From: Polychytrium aggregatum
Taxonomy: Eukaryota; Chytridiomycota; Chytridiomycetes; Polychytriales
Length of the DNA stretch: 23,578 bases
Direction: 5' to 3'
Assembly: GCF_025602895.1 (NCBI RefSeq)
Contig: NW_026516550.1
Span: 1 to 23,578, forward strand
Shown here: positions 15,331 to 23,578 of the stretch, piece after piece
Layout of the letters: each line of letters begins with the position of its first letter
Numbering within the stretch: the stretch's first letter is position 1
Notes under the pieces: model-generated
The model's database searches: none
What the model was told of the DNA's origin: nothing
Seen by the model: the letters and a program-made list of their open reading frames with translations, nothing else
Translations under genes and position numbers: made by a program

Positions 15331-16662
15331 ATGGCCGCTGGATGCTCCGTGTGGCCTGTGCGAGCATATGGGCTGGATGATCTATGCTGCCTGTGTGTGC
15401 ATATGGCTGCTGGATGGTCTATGCTGCCTGTGTGTGCATATGGCTGCTGGATGGTCTATGCTGCCTGTGCGAGCATATGGCTGCTGGATGGTCTATGCTG
15501 CCTGTGCGAGCATATGGCTGCTGGATGATCTATGCTGCCTGTGCGAGCATATGGCTGCTGGATGGTCTATGCTGCCTGTGCGAGCATATGGCTGCTGGAT
15601 GGTCTATGCTGCCTGTGCGAGCATATGGCTGCTGGATGGTCTATGCTGCCTGTGCGAGCATATGGCTGCTGGATGGTCTATGCTGCCTGTGTGTGCATAT
15701 GGCTGCTGGATGGTTTATGCTGCCTGTGCGAGCATATGGCTGCTGGATGGTCTATGCTGCCTGTGCGAGCATATGGCTGCTGGATGGTCTATGCTGCCTG
15801 TGCGAGCATATGGCTGCTGGATGATCTATGCTGCCTGTGTGTGCATATGGCTGCTGGATGGTTTATGCTGCCTGTGCGAGCATATGGCTGCTGGATGGTC
15901 TATGCTGCCTGTGCGAGCATATGGCTGCTGGATGATCTATGCTGCCTGTGCGAGCATATGGCTGCTGGATGGTCTATGCTGCCTGTGCGAGCATATGGCT
16001 GCTGGATGATCTATGCTGCCTGTGCGAGCATATGGCTGCTGGATGGTCTATGCTGCCTGTGCGAGCATATGGCTGCTGGATGGTCTATGCTGCCTGTGCG
16101 AGCATATGGCTGCTGGATGGTCTATGCTGCCTGTGTGTGCATATGGCTGCTGGATGGTCTATGCTGCCTGTGCGAGCATATGGCTGCTGGATGCTCCGTG
16201 TGGCCTGTGCGAGCATATGGCTGCTGGATGGTCTATGCTGCCTGTGCGAGCATATGGCTGCTGGATGGTCTATGCTGCCTGTGCGAGCATATGGCTGCTG
16301 GATGGTCTATGCTGCCTGTGCGAGCATATGGCTGCTGGATGATCTATGCTGCCTGTGCGAGCATATGGCTGCTGGATGGTCTATGCTGCCTGTGTGTGCA
16401 TATGGCTGCTGGATGGTCTATGCTGCCTGTGTGTGCATATGGCTGCTGGATGATCTATGCTGCCTGTGCGAGCATATGGCTGCTGGATGATCTATGCTGC
16501 CTGTGTGTGCATATGGCTGCTGGATGGTCTATGCTGCCTGTGCGAGCATATGGCTGCTGGATGCTCCGTGTGGCCTGTGCGAGAGCATATGGCTGCTGGA
16601 TGGTCTATGCTGCCTGTGCGAGCATATGGCTGCTGGATGGTCTATGTTGCCTGTGCGAGCAT
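15331..16662. repeat. Minisatellite, 36 units of 37 bp
   Basis: Thirty-six head-to-tail units begin ATGGCTGCTGGAT and end GTGCGAGCAT, with an NdeI-type CATATG at every junction. All are 37 bp except unit 2 (35 bp) and unit 34 (39 bp). Variation is confined to a few sites: GGTCT, GATCT or GGTTT after the first ATGG..GGAT, and GCGA or GTGT near the end. Three units (1, 24, 34) carry a CTCCGTGTGG variant. Because 37 is not a multiple of 3 and the common unit has no stop in any forward frame, long Cys/Trp/Leu-rich frames appear in all three forward frames. I treat these as non-coding. The 150 bp after the array, up to 16812, shows nothing recognisable. Confidence 0.95.
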
Positions 16663-16812
16663 ATGGCATATGGGTCTCGATCACTTCCACCACTCAACGC
16701 CAGACCCCTCCTATGAAAATATATTTTTTCCACTCCCATTTTCGGAGTATTGCCTCGTCCAGGTGTGCGAGAGGGGAGTGTCCAGTTCGATTCTGTATTG
16801 GCTACTGTTGTT

Positions 16813-19587
16813 TCATCCTCCATACAACTGCACCAGCTCCTGTAACTTTTCACGGGCTCCTGGACAGTTGTTGTTGTGGGCGGATATCAAAAGATCCCTT
16901 GCCTTGGCGACCAGTTCTCTATCGCGCCGAGTTTCAGGCATAAGTTCATAAAGATCGATTAAAATTGTTGCCAAAGCCTTCATTGCCAGCGGGTTTCCCT
17001 TGTCGACTGCTTTTTCCAAAAGGCCGCTAGTTTCAAGACCGGGATATGTCCTGTTGCTCCGAGCAATGCAGTAGGCAAGGCGCTCGGCTACCACGACGGC
17101 ATACATCCCATCCTTCAACGGACTGAGAACCCCGATGGCTTTGTCGATCGACGGAGTTATCCCATATCCGGTAATGTAGAATGTGGCGAGAATAAACTCG
17201 AAAAACTTGTCGTTTCGCGACGCCAGTTCACACCAGAGGAAACATTGCTTTGCCATTCGCGAAGTGTCCTGGTCAGCTCCACATTCCATCCGCACATTTG
17301 CGACTTCTTCAAATGCATTCTTCCAGTCAGGGAAACTCAAATGTCCAGCGGCGAGCCGCCAGAAGCGTAACGGCTGAACGGTATCAAGGTATGGTTGGAC
17401 GATCTCCACCGATCGACCCTGTTTGATGTGTGCCTTGCAGTGCTTGGTGATATGATTCCACTGCCCATATGCACTGGTGGCATTAACATTGCACCCGAGT
17501 CCAATGATATGATGCCATCCCATGTTGAACCGGTATTCGAGGCGTTCGCAAAATGATGTTTGCTTCGTGCTGATCTTGTTTTGCATCGCCCTATAGATGT
17601 CGGTCCAGCCGGGTTCATGGTATATGGCCGGGTTTGTGTTGCTGCGTAAGATCTCCCGGACATACTGGACATATAAACCGATACCACCGTTGTCGATGGC
17701 GGTAGCAGCCGCTTCGATGTGCTGCTGTGTCGTTTTCCGTGGGTCGAGTGTGATGCCCGGTGGTTGCTCCGTCTGAACCTCAGGTGATGGTGGTTTATGC
17801 TTGTTGCTGACAGCTTCATCGAGCGAATTATGGATTTGCTCGATGAATTCAAAAGGATCGTCGCCGTCGATGGGATCCTGAAGGATTGTGGCCAGAAGGG
17901 CGTCGTCCATGGCAAATGGATCGAATTCAGCGTTTGGATCGGCGAATATATCGGTTTCGGTTCTCGTCGACACCTTGTCAACTTCGAACTGTTGGATACT
18001 ACCGCTGTCGACGACTTCAAACTCGTATTCGGTCGATACAAGGCTCTGTGTGATCCGATTCCGGGTTTCAACAGAATGTCTGTCAAGTCCACCCATAGTT
18101 TCAAAGTCTTCGAGGATGTATAGGATGTCGTCGAAGCTTGGTCTCTTCCTTGGATCAGAGTCGAAGCATTGAGCAATCAGCTTAGTGTACTCTGCAGGAA
18201 TACCATCGACGGGCTGTGTCATCTTCTCGATATGCTGCAACACTTCCGGCGGTCGACAGTAAATGAGATAGCACATAAGGATGCCAAAGGCATAAACGTC
18301 TGTGGCCATCGTGGGTTCGGCTGGGAACCTTCGACGCAGCTCTGGGGCATACGACACTCCGTCTCGTTGTACAGGGCGACCTTGGATGTCTCGGTGGATA
18401 CATGAGTTGACTGTGATTTGGACACAGTACCGGTCGTTGACGATGTTTTCAAGCCGGAGATCCCCATGAACGAGGCCATGCTTGTGGATATAGGCCATGC
18501 CTGTTGCAACCTCATGAATCCAGCGCATTCGCAGAGGAAGACATCGATCCTGTCTTAAATTGGTCCGGTACTGCTTCAGTGTCCTTGCCAACGGCTGTCG
18601 ATATAGACTCTTCACCAGAGCGACATTTGGACCATCGTCGCAAACCCCAATAAGACTCTCGATCGCCGGATGACGAAGGTTGATCCACTTGGAAACGGAG
18701 ACTCGAAACCGATTCAACTCGACGGGGCTGAGGTCATCCTTTTGGAGGAGGATCACTCCGGTCCCAAAATATCGTGCCTTCATAATAGTCCAGGTCTCAT
18801 CATCAAGGACGTGTTTGGCGACACCTCGCTTGCTGACGAGATTTTCTTCTGGGATACTCCACGTGGGTGGGATGTATGCCGACTGGGTGCCGAGGCTTCG
18901 CTTGTAACGGTCGATCAGGTACCGGGCACCTTCGTGAATACATGACCCACTAGCTCCATTCGCGATTTCGAGTTCGAGGACCTGCTTGAGCTTCCTAATG
19001 ATCTTCGGAATTTCTTCGTCCCTCGACGGCGGTCTGAAGATGCTATACAGTTGACCTTTGACCTCATAAATACTCCGATGGATGGAGCGTTCGTCATCCC
19101 CCAATTGTCTCCGAAGAATGTTGTTGATCGCCACGATGTACCGATCATTTTCGATGGAGGCCTTGGCCTTCAGATTCTGGAGGGCGGATGCGACGATGAC
19201 CGAGAGCTTTGTGCGATACTCTCGGATCTTGTGGAGCCGCCATCTGCAGAGAAGATATTGGACGGCTTCGGGTTGTGCGATATAGCCGGTCTCGAAGTCG
19301 TCCTTGAATTTCTCGATCATATAGCGAACCCGGTAGAGCTGCCGGGCACCTATTTCAGCGAAGTCATATCGCTCCTTCAAATATTCGCCATGATGGATGA
19401 GTCTTGATACATAGGTGTGCACAGTGTCGATGAATGTAGCCCATGAGCCGAACCAGATTCCGTCATCGACAGAGTGGCATTGATCTTGAAGCCCGCAAAG
19501 ACTCGCCTTCAAATCCAAGGCGGTGTTCGAGTATATCTTGCTGACATGACTGAACAGCAAGATGGTATCGGTTTGGATGGTGCTCAT
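16813..19587 (-). CDS. Helical-bundle / pseudokinase / Sel1-repeat protein, 924 aa
   Basis: The start is taken at the ATG 19587 (MSTIQTDTILLF). The frame is open to an ATG at 19707, but the extra 40 residues are basic and low in structure. Residues 1 to about 240 are helical and may form a bundle with a long brace. Residues about 268-495 are a tyrosine-kinase-like fold: LRHPAIESLIGVC, HGDLRLENIV, YAPE, DVYAFGILM and RPSFDDIL. The beta-3 lysine position reads VILLQ, the alpha-C glutamate is missing and the DFG site reads VNSC, so it is probably a pseudokinase. An acidic disordered linker (505-620) leads to degenerate Sel1-like helices (about 680-920). Helical bundle plus pseudokinase recalls MLKL, but only by architecture. 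No introns are evident. The 227 bp before the next gene (19588..19814) hold nothing I recognise. Confidence 0.85.
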   Translation of the reverse strand: MSTIQTDTILLFSHVSKIYSNTALDLKASLCGLQDQCHSVDDGIWFGSWATFIDTVHTYVSRLIHHGEYLKERYDFAEIGARQLYRVRYMIEKFKDDFETGYIAQPEAVQYLLCRWRLHKIREYRTKLSVIVASALQNLKAKASIENDRYIVAINNILRRQLGDDERSIHRSIYEVKGQLYSIFRPPSRDEEIPKIIRKLKQVLELEIANGASGSCIHEGARYLIDRYKRSLGTQSAYIPPTWSIPEENLVSKRGVAKHVLDDETWTIMKARYFGTGVILLQKDDLSPVELNRFRVSVSKWINLRHPAIESLIGVCDDGPNVALVKSLYRQPLARTLKQYRTNLRQDRCLPLRMRWIHEVATGMAYIHKHGLVHGDLRLENIVNDRYCVQITVNSCIHRDIQGRPVQRDGVSYAPELRRRFPAEPTMATDVYAFGILMCYLIYCRPPEVLQHIEKMTQPVDGIPAEYTKLIAQCFDSDPRKRPSFDDILYILEDFETMGGLDRHSVETRNRITQSLVSTEYEFEVVDSGSIQQFEVDKVSTRTETDIFADPNAEFDPFAMDDALLATILQDPIDGDDPFEFIEQIHNSLDEAVSNKHKPPSPEVQTEQPPGITLDPRKTTQQHIEAAATAIDNGGIGLYVQYVREILRSNTNPAIYHEPGWTDIYRAMQNKISTKQTSFCERLEYRFNMGWHHIIGLGCNVNATSAYGQWNHITKHCKAHIKQGRSVEIVQPYLDTVQPLRFWRLAAGHLSFPDWKNAFEEVANVRMECGADQDTSRMAKQCFLWCELASRNDKFFEFILATFYITGYGITPSIDKAIGVLSPLKDGMYAVVVAERLAYCIARSNRTYPGLETSGLLEKAVDKGNPLAMKALATILIDLYELMPETRRDRELVAKARDLLISAHNNNCPGAREKLQELVQLYGG

Positions 19588-19814
19588 GTGTGATGGATGA
19601 CGGATATGCGAAGGATTCACGAGTGTGCTGTGTTTGGGGTGACGATCGAACATGCATACGGGTTCACGGCGAGGACGGCTTGCCTGCGGTTTTGTGGAGG
19701 ACGCCAAGAGTCAGCTGTGTGTCATGTGTCCCACAATGGGACCACAGTCTCTAAGAACCCACCATTCCCTCGCTGGTGATCAACTGTTACGAAAAAAAGG
19801 GCACTATATTCAAT

Positions 19815-22398
19815 TCACTGCATGGTAGCAAGAGTACGAAGGCGCTCTGCATTGATTGTGTTAAGGGGGTATCGCTTGGCATTGGGACTCTGGTACTGAT
19901 TCAATGCCATCGCTGCATTAACCGCAGCACCATGACCATGCTCGTAACATTGCCCAAGAAAATAGCTCGTTCGGGGACTGTAGAGCTTGGCCTTGCCCTT
20001 AGAGTGCTGGGTTGAAGAACAGAAAGCCGAAAATGCTAGCTCATACTGCTTCTGAGAGTAGTAACACTCCCCCAACAAGCAATACCAATGAGTCACATCC
20101 GGTTTAACCTTCGTGGCAACATCTCCAATGGTCACGATGGCCAGAGCAGGGTCGGCAGCAGTCCCAATACCATGCAAATAACAGTAACTTAACAAGAAAC
20201 GACATAACTCGTTTCGCTCAGCACCGAAGCGACACCACTTCAACAGCAATGAACAACCTGGCTTGGTGTTTTCGCATGGTAGCTGTTCAAGGTGGTACTT
20301 TTGTTCGATTTGGAAAGCCGAGTTCCAATTTTCATTGGTTGTGGTCACTCCAAGAGCAACACACCAAAACTTCAAATAGGCTGCGGATTTGTAGATTCCA
20401 TCGGAACGTTGACTTTCGCTGACCTTAGACCGAGTTATTTGTGACCACTGATTCAGCGCCTCCTGAAGCGAGCCCGGATGACCAAGCCCAAGGCAGTACA
20501 TCCAACCAAGGCAGAATGTGAACCGATAGTCCCCAATGCGGTCGTCTTCGGCTCTACGCATGTAGTAGAGCTGGAACACAGATATCCATTGACCTGTGTA
20601 AACAGGTCACAATCAGTTCATATTTCCTGGCGATCTACAAAAATCATCTATTCACACTTACCTTTCGTCAAAGATTCAGCATCTCGCATTACATCTTCTG
20701 GGGTGGTGAGTCTGGTGATTTTCACGCTCGACGATGATTGCGGTAGTTGCTGTTTCAAAGTGGCAACGGGAGGTACCAGAGGTGCCTGTGAGCTTGATGG
20801 AGTTGGTGTTTTATCCCGAGGTAGAACAACTCTGCCCGGGGCGGGTGTTGGAGCAACAGAGTCCACCTCCATCAGAGTCGTTGATGCCGCTGCTGGTGAG
20901 TGTATCGGAGGTGACAGGGCCGTCTGGAAACCTGATGCTTCTGAGACCGTTGATGCTGTCGATGCTGCTTGACCCAGAGATTTTGGTGCTTCCCGATCTT
21001 GTTTCTTTGGACGACCCCTGGGTCTCTTGGGCGTAACGACTGCACTATCCGAAACCGCTGGTAGTTTAGATGATACTCGACTGGGGGGGACTGGGTCTTC
21101 CATAGTCGCTGGTGGAACTTGTTTCCTCGGACGACCCCTGGGTCTCGTCGATGTCGCATCTGCTGTCCTTGGAGTCGTTAACGCGGAGACTACCCTCTTT
21201 GGTGTTGCTGTCGATCCGGTAGAACGACGCCGTTTGGGTTCTTGTTGCCTCTCCTGGGAAGCCTTTCTGATCATTGACGCCTTTGAAATACGAGAAGAAG
21301 AACCAGCTTCGAGCTCGGGGGACTCTTCGCGTGAGTCTTGGTCGTCCGACGTATCGTCGACTCCTTCGACCCTTGCCCTTTTAGCTGGTGGCTGGGGGGT
21401 CGGTGTTTCGTCTTGAGGCGATGAACTGGCGTAATTTTGGTTCATATATGCTTCCATGCGGCGAAAAACTTGTTCGGCTGTCGGCCGGGCCTTCGGGTCG
21501 GTCGAGACACACTCCAGAAGGAGCTCCTTGACGGGCGCTGGTGTCGACTCTGGTACGATTGGAGAATTGCCGGCGGTGTGTTGATCGCGGAGGTCGTCGA
21601 TCGTCGTGATTTCAATGCCCCAAATATTCCCAAAGTCCGAGAGGATTTCGATACACGCAATCCCGTATGCATATATATCGGTGTTGAAGTTGGGTGTCGC
21701 ACGTTGAGTGGTGCGTTCCGGGGCGAAGTAGGTAAACGTGCCATACTCGATTTCATCCTCGGGGAGTGGGATTTGTTCGCGTCCGTCGAACCCTCCTCCA
21801 AGGCCAGAGAATTTGAGAAATCATTGAGTCGAACCGACTCAAGGTCATCGAGTAGGAAGCTGTTTGGCTTGACGTCGACAAAGACACATCGCTTCTCGTG
21901 TATGTGTACCAGTCCTTCTGCGATCTCGGTCATCCAGCGAAGTTTGGTTTCGAGGTTGACCGGGTGAGCCGACATAAAGGTTTCGATATCCCGGTTGGGA
22001 TAAAAGGGCGAGATGACCGTCGGGATACAGACTTCGACTGAAAATCCAAGAAGGGGGGTGATTCGCCGATGCTTCAACTTGGTCCATACGTCGAGCAACC
22101 AGCCGATTTCAACCAGGTGCTCCTCGTCGCCCTTATCAGGTTTCTCTTTGTTATCGGGGAGGAGAAACTGCTTGAAAACGACATCACCTGGACGAGATTT
22201 TATGGAGCCGACGATGGTCCGGTACCGGTCAGACGCTCTCAAGGGCTCAACATCCTTCGGGATGACGAGTTCGTTATCCATGTCAAAATGTTTAAGACCA
22301 GGATACGGGCTCTCGAAGGGCGCTCGATATTTGGCTGCTTTGGGGGTCTTTTTTTTGCCAGTGTTTCGCTTCCTAGACGATAGGGCTTGACCGGGCAT
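19815..22398 (-). CDS. Protein kinase / AT-hook linker / Sel1-repeat protein, one intron, apparent frameshift
   Basis: Start at ATG 22398 (MPGQALSSRKRN, a basic N terminus). The kinase domain covers residues about 45-335: VVFK lysine 76, FVDVKPNSFLL at the catalytic loop (Asp 175, Lys 177, Asn 179) and DFS in place of DFG at 193. APE, DIYAYGIACIEIL and ARPTAEQVF lie after a frame change at CCC 21791..21793 (one base missing). A disordered Ser/Pro/Thr linker follows, with two AT-hooks (RPRGRPRKQ and RPRGRPKKQ), then a 68-bp intron (20594..20661) and a C-terminal Sel1-type solenoid (FTFCLGWMYCLGLG, YFLGQCYEHGHG). Correcting one base and removing the intron gives exactly 839 codons, which supports the model. 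The AT-hooks suggest nuclear, DNA-associated action. Activity is plausible despite DFS; substrate unknown. Confidence 0.8.
20594..20661 (-). other. Spliceosomal intron, 68 bp
   Basis: On the minus strand the donor is GTAAGT, the acceptor TTTACACAG, and a CTGAT (CTRAY-type) branch site lies between. Without splicing the frame stops three codons into the intron. Splicing joins phase 1 and carries the frame from the AT-hook linker straight into Sel1-like sequence (LTKGQWISVFQLYYMRRAED). The size fits short fungal introns. Confidence 0.85.
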
Positions 22399-22818
22399 CT
22401 TGAAACTGCACAAACGGTAGATCCGTTGCCGTTGGTTAGCTCGCCGGTGGCTCGACAGGCTGGTGGCGACACAGGCAGGATGGACGCTCTGGGGTGACTG
22501 TCAATCAACTGGCATAACGGACCCGGTCCTGACGCTGCTCCCGTTATGTACCTGCGTTTGCGCTTGATCCGACAATGCTGGTGGCAACGACGTACAGAGG
22601 AGGGGCGATGGGTTTGGGATGGAGCAGGTGGGTGTTTCGACTTGGGGAGGGGGTTCGCTTTGAGCGTGACGGCAGGTCTGGCGGAATGCCGTGTGTGTGC
22701 GTGCGCAGCACTGTCCACGTGTGGTTCAGCAGACGGCGCGCAGCACATGGCCAACAGCAACGGAACACAGAAAAAAATCTGACACAGAATCAGAACCAAT
22801 ACACAAGCACCTGAGAAC
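22399..22818. other. Divergent intergenic region
   Basis: 420 GC-rich bases between the kinase gene and the small membrane protein gene. No open frame here has domain or paralog support. The only element I can point to is the A7-T box at 22770..22778. No matching box faces the kinase gene. Confidence 0.6.
22770..22778 (+). promoter_or_regulatory. A7-T box upstream of the 22819 gene
   Basis: GAAAAAAAT, 41 bp before the ATG at 22819. Its position and form match those before the fibre, lectin and 14167 genes. Confidence 0.5.
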
Positions 22819-23337
22819 ATGGCCGACTCTGACTGGATTTACGCCGCCATTGGCTTTCTGATCGCCGTGGCCATCTATTATGTCTTCTTCAAGACTCCGG
22901 CCGTCATTGAGAACATTGTTGGCTTGTCGGGTAACGCCATCGTCTACCAGTACTTCATTGTGGATTGCACTGGAATCAGCCTGAGCACATTCTCCATCGC
23001 AAAGAACCTCGTTGGACTCACCGCCGGTGCCAGAGGTATCGATCCGCCAATAAAGTTTGCGATTGCCGACCTGGACCCATGGCGTAGACGCCATATTATC
23101 ATGAGTCCCACGATTACGGGCGCACAGATCCCCAACTACAACTTTTACATCACTACCGTCGGTGTCGATTGGCCCCAAAATGCCACCGTCGTCGTCTACT
23201 CCACGATTAATGGCGTCGCCCACACCGGTGTCGCAAACATCCGCCAACTCCCCGGAACCACCCGTAAGGTCACTCTCTCGCCTGATAACAACCCCAGCAA
23301 GACCACGTATACGTACACGTTTGGATGGTGGCCGTAG
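22819..23337 (+). CDS. Small membrane-anchored beta-rich protein (GVDWPQ family), 172 aa
   Basis: An intact ATG-to-TAG frame. Residues 6-24 are a single hydrophobic helix (IYAAIGFLIAVAIYYVFF), with no cleavable signal look, so it is probably an anchor. The remaining 145 residues are beta-rich and lack known motifs. It aligns with the 14167 protein over TTVGVDWPQNAT (112-123), IRQLPG (141-146) and the closing TYTFGW (165-170). These shared positions define a two-member family here, 8 kb apart. The gene converges on the partial Sel1 gene with about 22 bp between them, and carries the A7-T box. Function unknown. A structural protein of a viral or cell envelope is my inference from its companions. 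Confidence 0.85.
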   Translation: MADSDWIYAAIGFLIAVAIYYVFFKTPAVIENIVGLSGNAIVYQYFIVDCTGISLSTFSIAKNLVGLTAGARGIDPPIKFAIADLDPWRRRHIIMSPTITGAQIPNYNFYITTVGVDWPQNATVVVYSTINGVAHTGVANIRQLPGTTRKVTLSPDNNPSKTTYTYTFGWWP

Positions 23338-23359
23338 AATATCAAGTGTATTTTCAGGG

Positions 23360-23578
23360 TTAGAGACTTTCCTCGAGATCAGAACGCCGTTTCTTGTGCA
23401 TCAAGCGCGTTTTGGTGTTTCCACGACGCTTTTGCCTTTCAGGGTACATTTCCTTCGCCTGCGGTGTCCCAAACGAGCCGCTTCCTTGTAGAGCATTGTG
23501 ATGAGATCCGGACGACCCGTCCCAAGTTCTTGATAGCATTTTGCAGTCATAAAAGCGCAGTTTGGGTTGGTGGGGTCG
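23360..23578 (-). CDS. Sel1-repeat protein, 3' end only
   Basis: The frame enters from the right edge with CAFMTAKCYQELGTGRPDLI and TMLYKEAARLGH, a typical Sel1 repeat end. As written, the frame then goes into a basic tail and stops at 23401..23403. If one base is missing in the GG at 23463..23464, the repeat continues naturally as a further helix (QAKEMYPERQ). It then ends in a Lys/Arg-rich tail (MHKKRRSDLEESL) at the TAA 23360..23362. I prefer the second reading because it restores the repeat. The basic tail could be a nuclear localisation signal. The upstream domains lie outside the window. Confidence 0.65.
   Translation of the reverse strand, partial: RPHQPKLRFYDCKMLSRTWDGSSGSHHNALQGSGSFGTPQAKEMYPERQKRRGNTKTRLMHKKRRSDLEESL

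Noticed and set aside
15331..16662. CRISPR array
   Set aside because: Units are contiguous with no unique spacers, and the context is eukaryotic.
15368..16716. Cys/Trp-rich repeat protein frames of up to 394 codons
   Set aside because: They arise from a 37-bp minisatellite with no stop in the common unit. All three forward frames look alike, and two units have 2-bp indels that break phase.
19792..19798. A7 run as a sixth promoter box
   Set aside because: It is followed by G, lies on the strand opposite to the neighbouring genes and has no gene start downstream.
22746..22770. Short likeness to the LTR (CCAACAGCAA and AACGGAACACAG near 629..659)
   Set aside because: The match does not extend on either side and has a 12-base gap difference. 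It is too short to claim a solo LTR remnant.
1..23578. tRNA, rRNA, integron or bacterial operon features
   Set aside because: No cloverleaf, rRNA-like stretch or attachment sites were seen. The intron and the chromovirus indicate a eukaryotic chromosome.

Overview
The window reads as a piece of nuclear chromosome from a fungus. The evidence is a chromodomain-bearing Ty3/gypsy retrotransposon with a 5-bp target duplication, a short canonical GT-AG intron (20594..20661), and several kinase and Sel1-repeat genes of the kind expanded in early-diverging fungi. A chytrid or other early-diverging fungus is my inference; no marker gene fixes the lineage. Mixed in is a compact, intronless group of genes whose closest family resemblance is to giant-virus (NCLDV) surface proteins: a fibre-like repeat protein, two membrane-anchored double lectins, and two members of a small membrane-anchored family.

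Layout. Positions 122..229 and 6623..7240 are the two halves of one open reading frame, split by a 6,388-bp LTR retrotransposon (230..6617, minus strand) flanked by ACGAC. A Sel1-repeat gene (7251..9668, +) follows 10 bp after that frame ends. It converges, 12 bp apart, on a 650-aa fibre-like protein (9681..11633, -). Two tandem lectin genes (11732..12742 and 12857..14065, -) come next. A divergent small membrane protein (14167..14698, +) lies 101 bp from the second lectin. A gene-free 2.1 kb follows, holding two hairpins and a minisatellite of 36 units of 37 bp (15331..16662). On the minus strand are then a helical-bundle/pseudokinase/Sel1 gene (16813..19587) and a kinase/AT-hook/Sel1 gene with one intron (19815..22398). 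Divergent from the latter is a second member of the small membrane family (22819..23337, +). The window ends in the 3' end of another Sel1 gene (23360..23578, -).

How it fits together. The five virus-like genes each have a run of 7-8 A followed by T on the coding strand, 28-46 bp before the ATG. The kinase and Sel1 genes lack this. I read this as a shared viral-type promoter and the block as an endogenised or transferred giant-virus surface-gene island, later hit by a retrotransposon. This is inference and needs homology searches.

Caution. Six coding frames appear broken by one-base changes in or beside short homopolymers (three in gag, one each at 14227, 21791 and 23463), and the only difference between the two LTRs is also one G in a G run. 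With no substitutions between the LTRs, assembly error in homopolymers is at least as likely as true gene decay.
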